Assembly (NCBI RefSeq): GCF_040500525.1
Contig: NZ_CP159402.1
Coordinates: 2,668,501 to 2,732,500, forward strand
Source: Azospirillum formosense
Lineage (GTDB): Bacteria > Pseudomonadota > Alphaproteobacteria > Azospirillales > Azospirillaceae
Length of the DNA: 64,000 nucleotides
Direction: 5' to 3'
The translations under genes were made by a program, and so were the position numbers. The notes beneath the pieces were generated by a model. It had not been told where the DNA came from and searched no databases. It saw nothing but the letters and a program-made list of their open reading frames with translations. This document shows positions 44,380-55,420 of the stretch, piece by piece (position 1 is the stretch's first letter; the number at the start of each line of letters is the position of its first letter).

Positions 44380-45204
44380 ATGGCTGATACAGGCACGGAC
44401 CAGGGCAGCTCTTCGGATCTGCGCATGGGCTCCCTCGAAGTTCGGCTGGCCGAAAGCGCCGCCGAGATCGATTGGGCGCAGGCGTTGCGCTACCGCGTCT
44501 TCTACGAAGAGATGTCGGCGGTGCCGTCGCCGGACATGGCCGCGCGCCATCGCGACTTCGACGATTTCGACACCATCTGCGACCATCTGCTGGTCATCGA
44601 CCACGCCCGCGGCGACGGCCCGGAATCCGTGGTCGGCACCTACCGGTTGATCCGCCGCCCGGCGGCGGCCAAGGCCGGGCGCTTCTATTCCAGCGACGAA
44701 TACGACATCGGGCGGCTGGTCAGCTATCCGGGGGAAATCCTGGAGCTGGGGCGGTCCTGCGTCGATGCGGCCTACCGCACGCGCGGCAGCAGCATGCAGC
44801 TGCTGTGGCGGGGCATCGCGGCCTATGTCTTCCACCACGACATCGCGGTGATGTTCGGCTGCGCCAGCCTGCCGGGCACCGACCCGGTGGCGATGGCCGA
44901 GCCGCTCGCCTACCTGCACCACTTCCATCTGGCCCCGGAGGAGCTGCGCCCGGTGGCGCTGCCGGAACGCTATGTCGGCATGGACCTGATGCCCCGCGAC
45001 CGGATCGACCCCAAGCGCGCGCTGTCCGTTCTGCCGCCGCTGATCAAGGGCTATCTGCGGCTGGGCGGCTTCATCGGCGACGGCGCGGTGATCGATCACC
45101 AGTTCAACACCACCGATGTGTCGATCGTGGTGAAGACCGACCTGATCACCAACAAGTACTCCAAGCATTACGAGCGGCGCAGCCGCGACGCCCAGATCGC
45201 GTGA
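44380..45204 (+). CDS. olsB: L-ornithine N-alpha-acyltransferase OlsB
   Basis: First enzyme of ornithine-lipid synthesis; transfers a 3-hydroxyacyl group from ACP to ornithine to give lyso-ornithine lipid. 274 residues with a GNAT-related fold (hemolysin-like/PlsC-NAT family): LEVRLAESAAEIDWAQALRYRVFYEEM near 19-45, FDTICDHLLVID near 64, LELGRSCVDAAYRTRGSSMQLLWRGIAAYV near 125-155. ATG 44380 is the likely start. It is followed by olsA after 28 bp. In many alphaproteobacteria these lipids replace phospholipids under phosphate limitation; no Pho box is obvious here. Confidence 0.92.
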   Translation: MADTGTDQGSSSDLRMGSLEVRLAESAAEIDWAQALRYRVFYEEMSAVPSPDMAARHRDFDDFDTICDHLLVIDHARGDGPESVVGTYRLIRRPAAAKAGRFYSSDEYDIGRLVSYPGEILELGRSCVDAAYRTRGSSMQLLWRGIAAYVFHHDIAVMFGCASLPGTDPVAMAEPLAYLHHFHLAPEELRPVALPERYVGMDLMPRDRIDPKRALSVLPPLIKGYLRLGGFIGDGAVIDHQFNTTDVSIVVKTDLITNKYSKHYERRSRDAQIA

Positions 45205-45232
45205 TTTGCGACGGCATCAGGAGACGGGTGGC

Positions 45233-46066
45233 ATGACGGCGGTGGATGCAACCGGTGCGCGCGCCCTGGGATCGCCGGTGCGCGGCGGCCTGCGCCTGGC
45301 GGTATATCTGCTGTGGACGCTGCTGCTGATCCCGGCGCAGGCGCTGGCCGTCGCGTTGCGCTCGCCGCTGCGCCACCGCATCCCGCAATTCTACCACCGG
45401 GTCTGCGCCGCCATCCTGGGCATCGGCGTCGTGGTGCGCGGCGAACGCGCCACGGACGGGCCGGTGCTGTTCGTTTCCAACCATTCCTCCTACCTCGACA
45501 TCACGGTGCTGGGGTCGGTCATTCCGGGCTCCTTCGTGGCGAAGAGCGAGGTTGCCGGCTGGCCCTTCTTCGGGGTGCTGGCGAAGCTCCAGCAGACCGT
45601 CTTCGTCGAGCGCAAGGCCCGCTCCGGGGTGGAGAAGCAGCGCGACGAGCTGGGCGCCCGGCTGGACGCCGGCGACAGCCTGATCCTGTTCCCCGAAGGC
45701 ACCTCCAGCGACGGCAACCGCACGCTCCCCTTCAAGACGGCGCTGTTCGCGGTGGCCGCCCGCCGCATCGGGGACCGGCCGCTGACCGTCCAGCCGGTCA
45801 GCATCGCGCCGACGCGGCTGGACGGCATCCCGATGGGGATCGCCTTCCGTCCCTGTTACGCGTGGTACGGCGACATGGATCTCGCCCCCCATCTGTGGAC
45901 CGTCTTCACGCTGGGCCGCATGACGGTGGAGGTGGAGTTCCATCCCCCCGTGACCATCGATGGCTTCTCCAGCCGCAAGGCCCTCGCCGACCATTGCCAG
46001 CGCGCCGTGGCGCGGGGCGTGGAGCGCGCGGTGTCCGGAAAGCCGTTGCCCGCCGCAACAGCGTGA
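45233..46066 (+). CDS. olsA: Lyso-ornithine lipid O-acyltransferase OlsA (PlsC family)
   Basis: Second enzyme of ornithine-lipid synthesis. 277 residues: a membrane segment (about 20-45) and the PlsC domain with the catalytic NHSSYLD (HX4D) near 83, EVAGWPFFGVLAKLQQTVFVER near 104-126 and FPEGTSSDGN near 150. AGGAG lies 10-14 bases before ATG 45233. It is translated from the same transcript as olsB. General 1-acylglycerol-phosphate acyltransferase activity is an alternative role. Confidence 0.92.
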   Translation: MTAVDATGARALGSPVRGGLRLAVYLLWTLLLIPAQALAVALRSPLRHRIPQFYHRVCAAILGIGVVVRGERATDGPVLFVSNHSSYLDITVLGSVIPGSFVAKSEVAGWPFFGVLAKLQQTVFVERKARSGVEKQRDELGARLDAGDSLILFPEGTSSDGNRTLPFKTALFAVAARRIGDRPLTVQPVSIAPTRLDGIPMGIAFRPCYAWYGDMDLAPHLWTVFTLGRMTVEVEFHPPVTIDGFSSRKALADHCQRAVARGVERAVSGKPLPAATA

Positions 46067-46129
46067 CGGAAACTTTCCACACCGCGAAATAAACGGGCCG
46101 CGAAATGATTGGTCGGCGCGCGGGCACGA

Positions 46130-46160
46130 TTGACTCGTTTTCCCGCACTCGTGCTACCAT
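46130..46160 (+). promoter_or_regulatory. Candidate promoter of the miaB-phoH-ybeY operon
   Basis: TTGACT (46130-46135) and TGCTACCAT (extended -10, TACCAT at 46155-46160) are 19 bases apart, in the 261-bp gap between olsA and miaB. An imperfect 15-bp direct repeat, GGTCGGCCAAGATAC / GGTCGGCCAGGATCG, lies downstream at 46261-46290. Confidence 0.35.
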
Positions 46161-46327
46161 ATCGGCAGGGTGCGATGCCGCGACGCGGCGGGTCGCGCGC
46201 CGGATTGCGCCGCCTGGCCGGTGCCGTCCAGGCGCGCGTTTTTGCATTTGTCGAGATCACGGTCGGCCAAGATACGGTCGGCCAGGATCGCGGCTGGTCG
46301 GATCGTTCAGCGCTGTGGAAGGGATCG

Positions 46328-47712
<1,385 letters not shown>

Positions 47713-47716
<4 letters not shown>

Positions 47717-48825
47717 ACGGCTTGCCCGATCAGCGCCCTGACCAGCGCTCCGATCAACGCCCAGATCAACGGATTGATCTGAACTTCGACGACAACCGGC
47801 TGTTGCCGATGCTGTACGGGGAGCATGACCGCCACCTCGCCCGCATTGAGAACCAGCTGGGCGTTTCCCTGATCTCCCGCGGCAACACGCTGACCATCGC
47901 CGGCCCGGCGGAATCGTCGGAAGCCGCCCGTTCGGCCATCGACGCCCTCTACGAGCGCCTGAAGCGCGGCATGACCGTCGGCACCGGCGAGGTGGACGCC
48001 GCCGTCCGCATGGCGACCGGCGTCGGCGGCGCGGTGCGCGACCAGAATCTGGCGACGCTCAGCCGGGGCGAGGTTGCGGTGCGCACCCGCCGCAAGGGCG
48101 CCATCACCCCGCGCTCCCCCATGCAGGCGGCCTATCTGCAGGCGCTGGCGGAAAGCGAGATGGTCTTCGGCCTCGGCCCCGCCGGCACCGGCAAGACCTA
48201 CCTCGCCGTGGCCCAGGCGGTGGCGCTGCTGACCACCGGCCAGGTGGACCGCATCATCCTGTCGCGCCCCGCCGTCGAGGCGGGGGAGCGGCTGGGCTTC
48301 CTGCCCGGCGACCTCAAGGAGAAGGTGGATCCTTATCTGCGCCCGCTCTACGACGCGCTGCACGACATGCTGCCGGCGGAGCAGGTGAAGAAGCGGCTGG
48401 AGTCCGGCGAGATCGAGATCGCGCCGCTCGCCTTCATGCGCGGCCGCACGCTCGCCAACGCCTTCGTCATCCTGGACGAGGCGCAGAACACCACGCCGAT
48501 GCAGATGAAGATGTTCCTCACCCGCCTGGGCGAGGGGGGCCGCATGGCGGTCACCGGCGACATCTCCCAGACCGACCTGCCGGCCGGCGCCAAGTCCGGC
48601 CTGCGCGAGGCGCTGGACATCCTGGAAGGGGTGGAGGGCATCCGCTTCGTCCAATTCACCGCCGCCGACGTGGTGCGCCACCCGCTGGTCGCCCGCATCA
48701 TCCGCGCCTATGACCGTGCCGAGGGCGCCCGCGCCGAGAACGACCGGGCCGCGGAGGACCGTGCCCGGGGCACCCGCGCCGACGGCCGGCGCCGGCCGGC
48801 CCCGGACGGGGAGGGAACACCGTGA
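47713..48825 (+). CDS. PhoH family ATPase (PhoL type)
   Basis: P-loop ATPase of the PhoH/PhoL family, implicated in RNA processing with YbeY. 370 residues: N-terminal KH-like region, Walker [20 protein letters not shown] near 155, [23 protein letters not shown] near 252 (Walker B) and GDISQTDLP. It begins at TTG 47713, overlapping the miaB stop. The first 20 residues are a [15 protein letters not shown] repeat from four imperfect 12-bp units (47728-47775). The C-terminal about 30 residues are Arg/Ala-rich. The miaB-phoH-ybeY-corC-lnt order is conserved in alphaproteobacteria. Confidence 0.93.
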
Positions 48826-49355
48826 TGGCCGTCGACGTCGTCGTTTCACGTGAAGCGGGCGAGTGGGCGGACAACGCCGAATGGCTGTGCGAACAGGCGG
48901 CGCTGGCTGCGCTCTCCGTCACCTACGACGAGGATGAGGGGCCGGCGGAGCTGTCCGTCGTGCTGGCCGACGACGCGCTGGTGCACCGCCTGAACCGCGA
49001 ATACCGTGGCAAGGACAAGCCGACCAACGTCCTGTCCTTCGCCCTGACCGAGGCGGAGGAGCCCGAACTGGGCGAGGACGCGCCGGTCATGCTGGGCGAC
49101 GTGATCCTGGCCTGGGAGACCGTCGCCCGTGAAGCCGCCGAGCAGGGTAAAACCCCTTCGGACCATATGACCCACCTTGTGGTGCATGGCGTTCTTCATT
49201 TGCTCGGGTATGATCACGAGACGGATGACGAGGCCGAGGAGATGGAGCAGCTCGAAACCGATGTGCTCGCGACCCTCGGAATCGCCGATCCGTACGCCGC
49301 CACGCGCTCTCCGCCCGGAGAGCCGAACCTGGACGAACAACCACCGGACCGATGA
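48825..49355 (+). CDS. ybeY: Endoribonuclease YbeY
   Basis: Metal-dependent RNase for 16S rRNA 3'-end maturation and ribosome quality control. 176 residues with the zinc motif HGVLHLLGYDHETDDEAEEM (HGxLHLxGYDH) near 125-140, and NREYRGKDKPTNVLSF near 60. ATG 48825 overlaps the phoH stop by one base; the GTG at 48822 is an alternative. It overlaps corC by 4 bases. Confidence 0.95.
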   Translation: MAVDVVVSREAGEWADNAEWLCEQAALAALSVTYDEDEGPAELSVVLADDALVHRLNREYRGKDKPTNVLSFALTEAEEPELGEDAPVMLGDVILAWETVAREAAEQGKTPSDHMTHLVVHGVLHLLGYDHETDDEAEEMEQLETDVLATLGIADPYAATRSPPGEPNLDEQPPDR

Positions 49356-50269
49356 GCGAGATTTCCGACAGTCGAACGCCCCGTGAAGACGGGGCCGACG
49401 ATCAACAATCCTTGGGCCACCTGTTTCGCGGGTGGATGAGGACCGTTCTGGGGGGGCGCGACGATGCCACCCTGCGCGCCACGATCGAGGACCTGATCGA
49501 GGATCAGGACAGCGGTGAGGGATCGCTGGGGGCGGGCGAGCGTGCCCTGCTCGCCAACATCCTGAAGCTGCGGGACCGCACCGTCGACGACGTGATGGTG
49601 CCCCGCGCGGACATCGTGGCGGTGGAGGTGGACACGCCGTTCCCCGCCCTCGTCCAGCGCATGGCGGAGGAAGCGCATTCCCGCCTGCCGGTGTTCCGTG
49701 AAACGCTCGACGACGTCGTCGGCATGGTCCACATCAAGGACGTGCTCGTGGCGATGGCCAGCCGGACGCCGGTCGAACTCAAGGACATCGTGCGCGATCT
49801 CAGCATCGTCGCGCCCAGCATGCCGGTGGTCGACCTTCTGGTCCAGATGCGCCAGAAGCGCCAGCACATGGCGCTGGTGGTCGACGAGTTCGGCGGCATC
49901 GACGGACTCGTCACCATCGAGGATCTGGTCGAGGAGATCGTCGGCGAGATCGAGGACGAGCACGACGAGGAAGCGACTCCCCATTTCGTGGAACGTCCCG
50001 ACGGCTCGATCATCGCCGACGCCCGCGTCTCCATCGAGGATTTCGAGGACCGCGTCGGCGCCTTCCTGACCGAGGAGGAGCGCGAGGACATCGACACGCT
50101 CGGCGGTCTCGTCGTGTCGCTGGCCGGGCGGGTGCCGGGCAAGGGGGAGATGCTGGTCCATCCCTCCGGGCTGGAGTTCGAGATCGTCGAGGCCGATCCA
50201 CGCCGCATCAAGCGGCTGCGCGTCCGCACCGCCCCCGCCGAGAATTCGGCCCTGGCCGAGGTCGGGTAA
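49352..50269 (+). CDS. corC: CorC/HlyC family CBS-domain protein
   Basis: Cytosolic protein of 305 residues with two CBS domains (about 75-200: VDDVMVPRADIVAVEVD, SRLPVFRETLDDVVGMVHIKDVL, MALVVDEFGGIDGLVTIEDLVEEIVGEI) and a C-terminal CorC_HlyC domain (about 225-295). No DUF21 membrane domain is fused, so this is the CorC form linked to Co/Mg efflux in enterics. It overlaps ybeY in ATGA. Its order before lnt is the same as in E. coli. Confidence 0.93.
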   Translation: MSEISDSRTPREDGADDQQSLGHLFRGWMRTVLGGRDDATLRATIEDLIEDQDSGEGSLGAGERALLANILKLRDRTVDDVMVPRADIVAVEVDTPFPALVQRMAEEAHSRLPVFRETLDDVVGMVHIKDVLVAMASRTPVELKDIVRDLSIVAPSMPVVDLLVQMRQKRQHMALVVDEFGGIDGLVTIEDLVEEIVGEIEDEHDEEATPHFVERPDGSIIADARVSIEDFEDRVGAFLTEEEREDIDTLGGLVVSLAGRVPGKGEMLVHPSGLEFEIVEADPRRIKRLRVRTAPAENSALAEVG

Positions 50270-50284
50270 GCCTCCCGGGGTCTT

Positions 50285-50405
50285 TCACCACGAAGGCACG
50301 AAGGACACAAAGACGGCGCAAAGAGGCTCTATCGCATCACCGGCATCACGGCTGGTGCGGGGGCGTCTTTGCGACCCTCTTGGTGTTTTCGTGCCTTTTT
50401 CGTGA
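50285..50405. repeat. Inverted pair of CACGAAGGCACGAAGG-type intergenic repeats
   Basis: Left arm 50285-50324 and the reverse complement of the right arm (about 50365-50405) align over about 40 bases, sharing AAGGCACGAA, the ACAC/CACC and AAGA segments and a GCAAAGA end. The arms flank about 40 bases and could fold into one long hairpin between corC and lnt. This CACGAAGGCACGAAGGACAC motif is a dispersed intergenic repeat seen in many unrelated bacterial genomes. Confidence 0.75.
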
Positions 50406-50466
50406 TTCCGTTTCCAGACCGGCCCGTTTCGCCGCACCGGCCCACCCGCTTCCGGAGTTCCTTCCC

Positions 50467-52071
50467 TTGACCGCCACCGACATGACGACCACCCCGGCCC
50501 GGCTGGGCCGCCTGTCCGCGGGCCTGGCCGGGCTGACCGGCTGGCGCCGGCTGCTGGCGGCGGCGGGGTTCGGCGGGCTGGCGACGCTGGCGCTGCCGCC
50601 GGCCGACGCGGTGCCGCTGCTTCTGATCGCCTTTCCGGGGCTGCTCTGGCTGCTCGACGGGGCGCGGACCAAGCGGCAGGCCTTCGCGGTCGGCTGGTTC
50701 TTCGGCTTCGGCCATCACCTGCTCGGCCTCTACTGGATCAGCGCGGCTCTGTTCACCGACATCGACCGCTTCTGGTGGGCGCTGCCGCTGTCGGCGGCCG
50801 GGCTGCCGATCCTGCTGGCGATGTTCACCGGCTTCGCCACGCTGCTGGCCTGGACGCTGAAGGGACGGGGGCTGGGGCGGGTGTTCCTGTTCGCCGCCTC
50901 CTGGGCGCTGTTCGAATGGCTGCGCGGCCATGTCTTCACCGGCTTCCCGTGGAACCTGATCGGCTATGGCTGGACGGGCGTCCTGCCGGTTCTGCAGGGC
51001 GTCTCGCTGATCGGTGTCTATGGCCTCAGCCTGCTGACCGTGCTGGTGGCGTCGCTGCCGGTGGCGCTTTCCGACCCGGCGGTGCCGCGCCGCCGCGCCT
51101 GGGGGACGTTGGCCGCCGGGCTGGCGCTGTTCGCGGCGCTGGGCGCCTGGGGCGGGCTGCGGCTGGCCGGGGCGTCGGACGCGACGGTTCCGGACGTGCG
51201 ACTGCGGCTCGTCCAGCCGGCCATCGACCAGCGGTTGAAATGGGCGGCGGGCGAGCGGGTGCGCAACGTCCAGCAGCAGATGGAACTCTCCGTCGCTCCC
51301 GCCGCGGATCCCGCAACCGCCGGACCCATCACCCATGTGATCTGGGCGGAGACCGCGGTGCCCCTGTTCCTCGACCAGGACGCCAGCCTGCGCCAAGCGC
51401 TGGGGTCGGTCACCCCGCCGGGCGGGCTGCTCATCACCGGGGTGCCGCGGATGGAGGCCGGGCCGGAAGGCGAGCCGCTCTATTACAACAGCCTGGCGGC
51501 GGTGGACGGCAGTGGGGCGGTGACGGGGCGCTTCGACAAGTTCCACCTCGTGCCCTTCGGCGAGTACATGCCGTTGCGCCGCTGGCTGCCGGTCGGGGCG
51601 ATCGCCGGCAACGGGGCGGAGTTCTCCGCCGGGCCGGGACCGGTGTCGCTGGACCTCAAGGGCCTGCCGCCGGTCAGCCCGCTGATCTGCTACGAGGTCA
51701 TCTTCCCCGGCGCGGTGCTGCCCGCGTCGCGGGACGGTGCCACCCGGCCGCGCTGGATGCTGAACCTGACCAACGACGCCTGGTACGGCAACACCGCCGG
51801 CCCTCACCAGCACTTCGCCATCGCCCGGACCCGCGCGGTCGAGGAGGGGATGCCGCTGGTCCGCGTCGCCAACACCGGCATCTCCGGCGTCGTGGACTCC
51901 CACGGCCGCATCACGGCCATGCTTCCGCTTGGTCACAGGGGTGTGGTCGATGCGGCCTTGCCGGAGGCGCTGCCCACCCCCACTCTCTACGGACGTGTGG
52001 GCGACGGCGCGTTTGGGTTGCTTCTTTTGACCTGTTTCGCGGTGGGCCTGCGCGCACGACATCGCGGTTAG
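50467..52071 (+). CDS. lnt: Apolipoprotein N-acyltransferase
   Basis: Inner-membrane enzyme that N-acylates the lipoprotein Cys. 534 residues: about seven N-terminal spans (about 30-225) and a nitrilase domain (about 240-505). The triad is visible: Glu in IWAETAVP, Lys in GRFDKFHLVPFGEYMP and Cys in LICYEVIFP. I favour TTG 50467 because GGAG lies 9 bases upstream; ATG 50482 is five codons in. One more span ends the protein. Confidence 0.95.
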   Translation: MTATDMTTTPARLGRLSAGLAGLTGWRRLLAAAGFGGLATLALPPADAVPLLLIAFPGLLWLLDGARTKRQAFAVGWFFGFGHHLLGLYWISAALFTDIDRFWWALPLSAAGLPILLAMFTGFATLLAWTLKGRGLGRVFLFAASWALFEWLRGHVFTGFPWNLIGYGWTGVLPVLQGVSLIGVYGLSLLTVLVASLPVALSDPAVPRRRAWGTLAAGLALFAALGAWGGLRLAGASDATVPDVRLRLVQPAIDQRLKWAAGERVRNVQQQMELSVAPAADPATAGPITHVIWAETAVPLFLDQDASLRQALGSVTPPGGLLITGVPRMEAGPEGEPLYYNSLAAVDGSGAVTGRFDKFHLVPFGEYMPLRRWLPVGAIAGNGAEFSAGPGPVSLDLKGLPPVSPLICYEVIFPGAVLPASRDGATRPRWMLNLTNDAWYGNTAGPHQHFAIARTRAVEEGMPLVRVANTGISGVVDSHGRITAMLPLGHRGVVDAALPEALPTPTLYGRVGDGAFGLLLLTCFAVGLRARHRG

Positions 52072-52123
52072 CGCAACCGAGACTCTTTTTTCAATCACGC
52101 GCATCGGGAGCGCTCGGGTGCCC

Positions 52124-52153
52124 TTGACTGCATACATGGATATGTCGTATCAA
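52124..52153 (+). promoter_or_regulatory. Promoter of the HTH regulator gene
   Basis: TTGACT (52124-52129) and TATCAA (52148-52153) are 18 bases apart. The spacer contains the dyad ATACAT-GGAT-ATGTCGTAT, which could be an autoregulatory operator. Confidence 0.55.
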
Positions 52154-52184
52154 GGTTGCACAACTGTTTCAGGGAATTAGAGCA

Positions 52185-52673
52185 ATGCCAGCAACAGAAA
52201 CGCGGGGCCGCCGGGCCGCTGCCGGTCGCCCCAAGACGGGCAAGCCGAACCCGATCGACGTTCACGTCGGCTCCCGCGTCCGGTTGCGCCGGACCCTTCT
52301 GGGAATGAGCCAGGAGAAGCTGGGGGAGGCCATCGGCCTGACCTTCCAGCAAGTGCAGAAGTACGAACGCGGCGCCAACCGCATCGGCGCCTCGCGCCTG
52401 TTCGACCTCAGCCGCGTCCTGGACGTGCCGGTGTCCTTCTTCTTCGACGACATGCCGGCGGAAGCCGCCGCGGCCCCGGTTGACGACGACGAGGCCGGCG
52501 GCGCCGGTTTCGAGGAGCGTTCGGGCGGCTACGAGCCGGACCCGATGGCCAAGCGCGAGACGCTGGAGCTGGTGCGCGCCTACTACCGCATCAACGACCC
52601 GTCGGTGCGCAAGCGCCTGTTCGAGCTGACCAAGGCCGTCGCCAATTCCGGCATGGTCGAAGCGGCCGAATAA
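52185..52673 (+). CDS. XRE family regulator upstream of metK
   Basis: Cro/C1-type regulator of 162 residues. A basic N-terminus (GRRAAAGRPKTGKPNP) precedes the HTH (about 28-88): VRLRRTLLGMSQEKLGEAIGLTFQQVQKYERGANRI. The C-terminal part (about 115-160: KRETLELVRAYYRINDPSVRKRLFELTKAVAN) is a conserved helical module. It has the length and layout of the PhrR-like regulators found before metK in rhizobia and relatives. A hairpin follows at 52729. Confidence 0.92.
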   Translation: MPATETRGRRAAAGRPKTGKPNPIDVHVGSRVRLRRTLLGMSQEKLGEAIGLTFQQVQKYERGANRIGASRLFDLSRVLDVPVSFFFDDMPAEAAAAPVDDDEAGGAGFEERSGGYEPDPMAKRETLELVRAYYRINDPSVRKRLFELTKAVANSGMVEAAE

Positions 52674-52728
52674 AGGGTTCGAAAGCCCGAGCCGAACAAC
52701 CGGAAGCAATCCGGACGGCAGGACGATT

Positions 52729-52757
52729 GGGGAACGCGGCCCTCCGGCCCGTTCCCC
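52729..52757 (+). terminator. Terminator-like hairpin after the HTH regulator
   Basis: GGGGAACG-C-GGCC (52729-52741) pairs with GGCC-CGTTCCCC (52746-52757) with one bulged C and a 4-base loop. A loose ATTTTTA lies about 8 bases beyond. Confidence 0.55.
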
Positions 52758-52812
52758 GATGTCATTTTTAAGGGGAATTTCTACCCGCCTCCTCCAACCG
52801 CGGGGAGATCGC

Positions 52813-52928
52813 TTGACCTGGAACGCAAACCTTGTCACATACGGCAAACGACTGGCTTTCCGTGGGTGCTGCGCCGGTCTCCCAAAAATCTTCTGTTGAA
52901 TAGCACCCGCCCATTGCCGAGGTTCGTC
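52813..52928 (+). promoter_or_regulatory. metK promoter and leader
   Basis: TTGACC (52813-52818) and CACATA (52836-52841), 17 bases apart, are a possible weak promoter. The leader contains GGGTGCT (52864-52870) and AGCACCC (52902-52908), able to pair around 31 bases, just ahead of the GAGG ribosome binding site. I cannot match it by eye to a known SAM riboswitch class. Confidence 0.35.
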
Positions 52929-54098
<1,170 letters not shown>

Positions 54099-54135
54099 GA
54101 GCGGCTTCTTCCAAGACCGGACCCGTTCGTCCGGG

Positions 54136-54168
54136 ACGCAGGGGCCGTACGGCCCCTGCGTTCGTTTT
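54136..54168 (+). terminator. Terminator after metK
   Basis: ACGCAGGGGCC (54136-54146) and GGCCCCTGCGT (54151-54161) form a perfect 11-bp stem with a GTAC loop followed by TCGTTTT. Confidence 0.92.
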
Positions 54169-54185
54169 GGGACCATGCTGTCACG

Positions 54186-54896
54186 ATGACCGACTCCTTC
54201 CTGGACTCGTCCAAGAGGCTCTATGGGCGGCGCAAGGGGCGCCCGCTCCGCAAGCGCAAGACCGAGCTGCTCGATGGGCTCCTGCCGTCGCTGGAAATCC
54301 CGGTGCCGCAGCCGGGCGACCGCGTCGATCCCCACGCCCTGTTCGCCGCCCCCATGCGCGACATCTGGCTGGAGGTCGGCTTCGGCAGCGGCCACCATAT
54401 GGCGTGGCAGGCGGCGAACAACCGCGACGTGGGCGTGATCGGCGCCGAACCCTTCATCAACGGCGTCGCCGGCCTGCTCAAGCTCGTCGACGACGAGAAG
54501 GTCCAGGACAACGTCCGGATCCTGCCGGACGACGCCCGCCCGCTGCTCGACGCGCTGCCGGACGCCTCCATCGGGCGCGCCTTCGTGCTGTTCGCCGATC
54601 CCTGGCCGAAGAAACGCCATTGGGAACGCCGCTTCATCGGCCCGGACAATCTGCCGCGCCTCGCCCGCGTTCTGAAGGACGGGGCGGAACTGCGTCTGGC
54701 CAGCGACGACATGGGGCTGGTGCGCTGGATGCTGGAGCACACGGTCCGCCACCCCGACTTCGAATGGACCGCCCGCGGCCCGTCCGACTGGCGCCGCCGC
54801 ACGGCGGACTGGCCGCCCACCCGCTACGAGGAGAAGGCCATCGAGGCCGGGCGCAAGCCGGTCTTCATGCGCTTCATCCGCAAGGCGCGGGGGTAG
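54186..54896 (+). CDS. trmB: tRNA (guanine-N7-)-methyltransferase TrmB
   Basis: SAM-dependent enzyme that methylates G46 of tRNA. 236 residues: DIWLEVGFGSGHHMAWQA near 58-75 (SAM-binding motif I), and the TrmB signature FADPWPKKRHWERRF near 137-151 with the catalytic Asp. C-terminal YEEKAIEAGRKPVFMRF fits the family. The 3' end overlaps the convergent monooxygenase-fold gene by 23 bp. Neighbouring metK supplies its cofactor, but a terminator separates them. Confidence 0.96.
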   Translation: MTDSFLDSSKRLYGRRKGRPLRKRKTELLDGLLPSLEIPVPQPGDRVDPHALFAAPMRDIWLEVGFGSGHHMAWQAANNRDVGVIGAEPFINGVAGLLKLVDDEKVQDNVRILPDDARPLLDALPDASIGRAFVLFADPWPKKRHWERRFIGPDNLPRLARVLKDGAELRLASDDMGLVRWMLEHTVRHPDFEWTARGPSDWRRRTADWPPTRYEEKAIEAGRKPVFMRFIRKARG

Positions 54897-55188
54897 ACGC
54901 CACCGGCTCGCCGTAATGCTCCACCACCGGGAACGGGTCGTAGAAACGGTGGAGCAGTGCCTTCCAGCGGGCGTAGCGGTCGGATCCCCGGAAGCCTTCG
55001 GTGTGGTCCTCCAGCCGCTCCCAGCGGACGAGCAGAAGGTAGCGGTCCGGCGCCTCCAGGCAGGGCCGCACCTCCAGCCCGAGGAAGCCCGGAGTCGCGA
55101 CGATCAGGGGCTGCGCCTCAACCATCGCCCGTTCGAAGGCCGTGCCCAGGCCGGGCCTGACGGTCAGGAGAGCGGTTTCAAGGATCAC
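54874..55188 (-). CDS. Antibiotic biosynthesis monooxygenase (ABM) domain protein
   Basis: Small ferredoxin-like-fold protein, 104 residues. ALLTVRPGLGTAFERAMVEAQPLIVATPGFLGLEVRPCLE and YLLLVRWERLEDHTEGFRGSDRYARWKALLHRFYDPFPVVEHY fit the ABM family, usually dimeric. The start is GTG 55188, with GGAGG 5 bases upstream; the open frame continues far upstream but only as non-coding sequence. Substrate unknown; some family members are quinol monooxygenases or heme-degrading. Overlaps trmB at the 3' end by 23 bp. Confidence 0.82.
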   Translation of the reverse strand: MILETALLTVRPGLGTAFERAMVEAQPLIVATPGFLGLEVRPCLEAPDRYLLLVRWERLEDHTEGFRGSDRYARWKALLHRFYDPFPVVEHYGEPVASTPAPCG

Positions 55189-55304
55189 GGCGGCCTCCGT
55201 TCCGAGGGTGTTTTCCGGGAGGCACGGCGGCCGCCGAGGGCTTGACGATACCCCGGCCAAAGCCCTCCACCAAGGCCTGGGCATAGGACTTTGCGGAAAA
55301 GCGC

Positions 55305-55332
55305 TTGCGGCCTGCTCCGGAATGTCTATATT
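55305..55332 (+). promoter_or_regulatory. Promoter of the rimP-nusA-infB operon
   Basis: TTGCGG (55305-55310) and TATATT (55327-55332) are 16 bases apart. Transcription would start near 55340, leaving a leader of about 155 nt. The gap 55189-55492 contains no gene other than this promoter and the hairpins described below. Confidence 0.65.
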
Positions 55333-55357
55333 CACCGCATGAACCCATACGGATCGG

Positions 55358-55420
55358 CGGCTCGGGAAACCGGGCCGGCGGGACGCTTTGCGGGTGGGCC
55401 TTGGCCCACTTATTTTTTTA
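55358..55420 (+). terminator. Leader hairpin and intrinsic terminator upstream of rimP (candidate attenuator)
   Basis: Two structures lie in the leader. GGCTCGG-GAAA-CCGGGCC (55359-55376) is a 7-bp hairpin with a GNRA loop. Then GTGGGCC-TT-GGCCCAC (55394-55409) is followed by TTATTTTTTTA, a classic intrinsic terminator. It lies after the likely promoter and 73 bases before rimP, so operon expression must read through it. Confidence 0.72.

Noticed and set aside
52813..52928. Calling a SAM riboswitch before metK
   Set aside because: I see pairing potential but not the conserved core of any class I can recall, so only a leader is reported.
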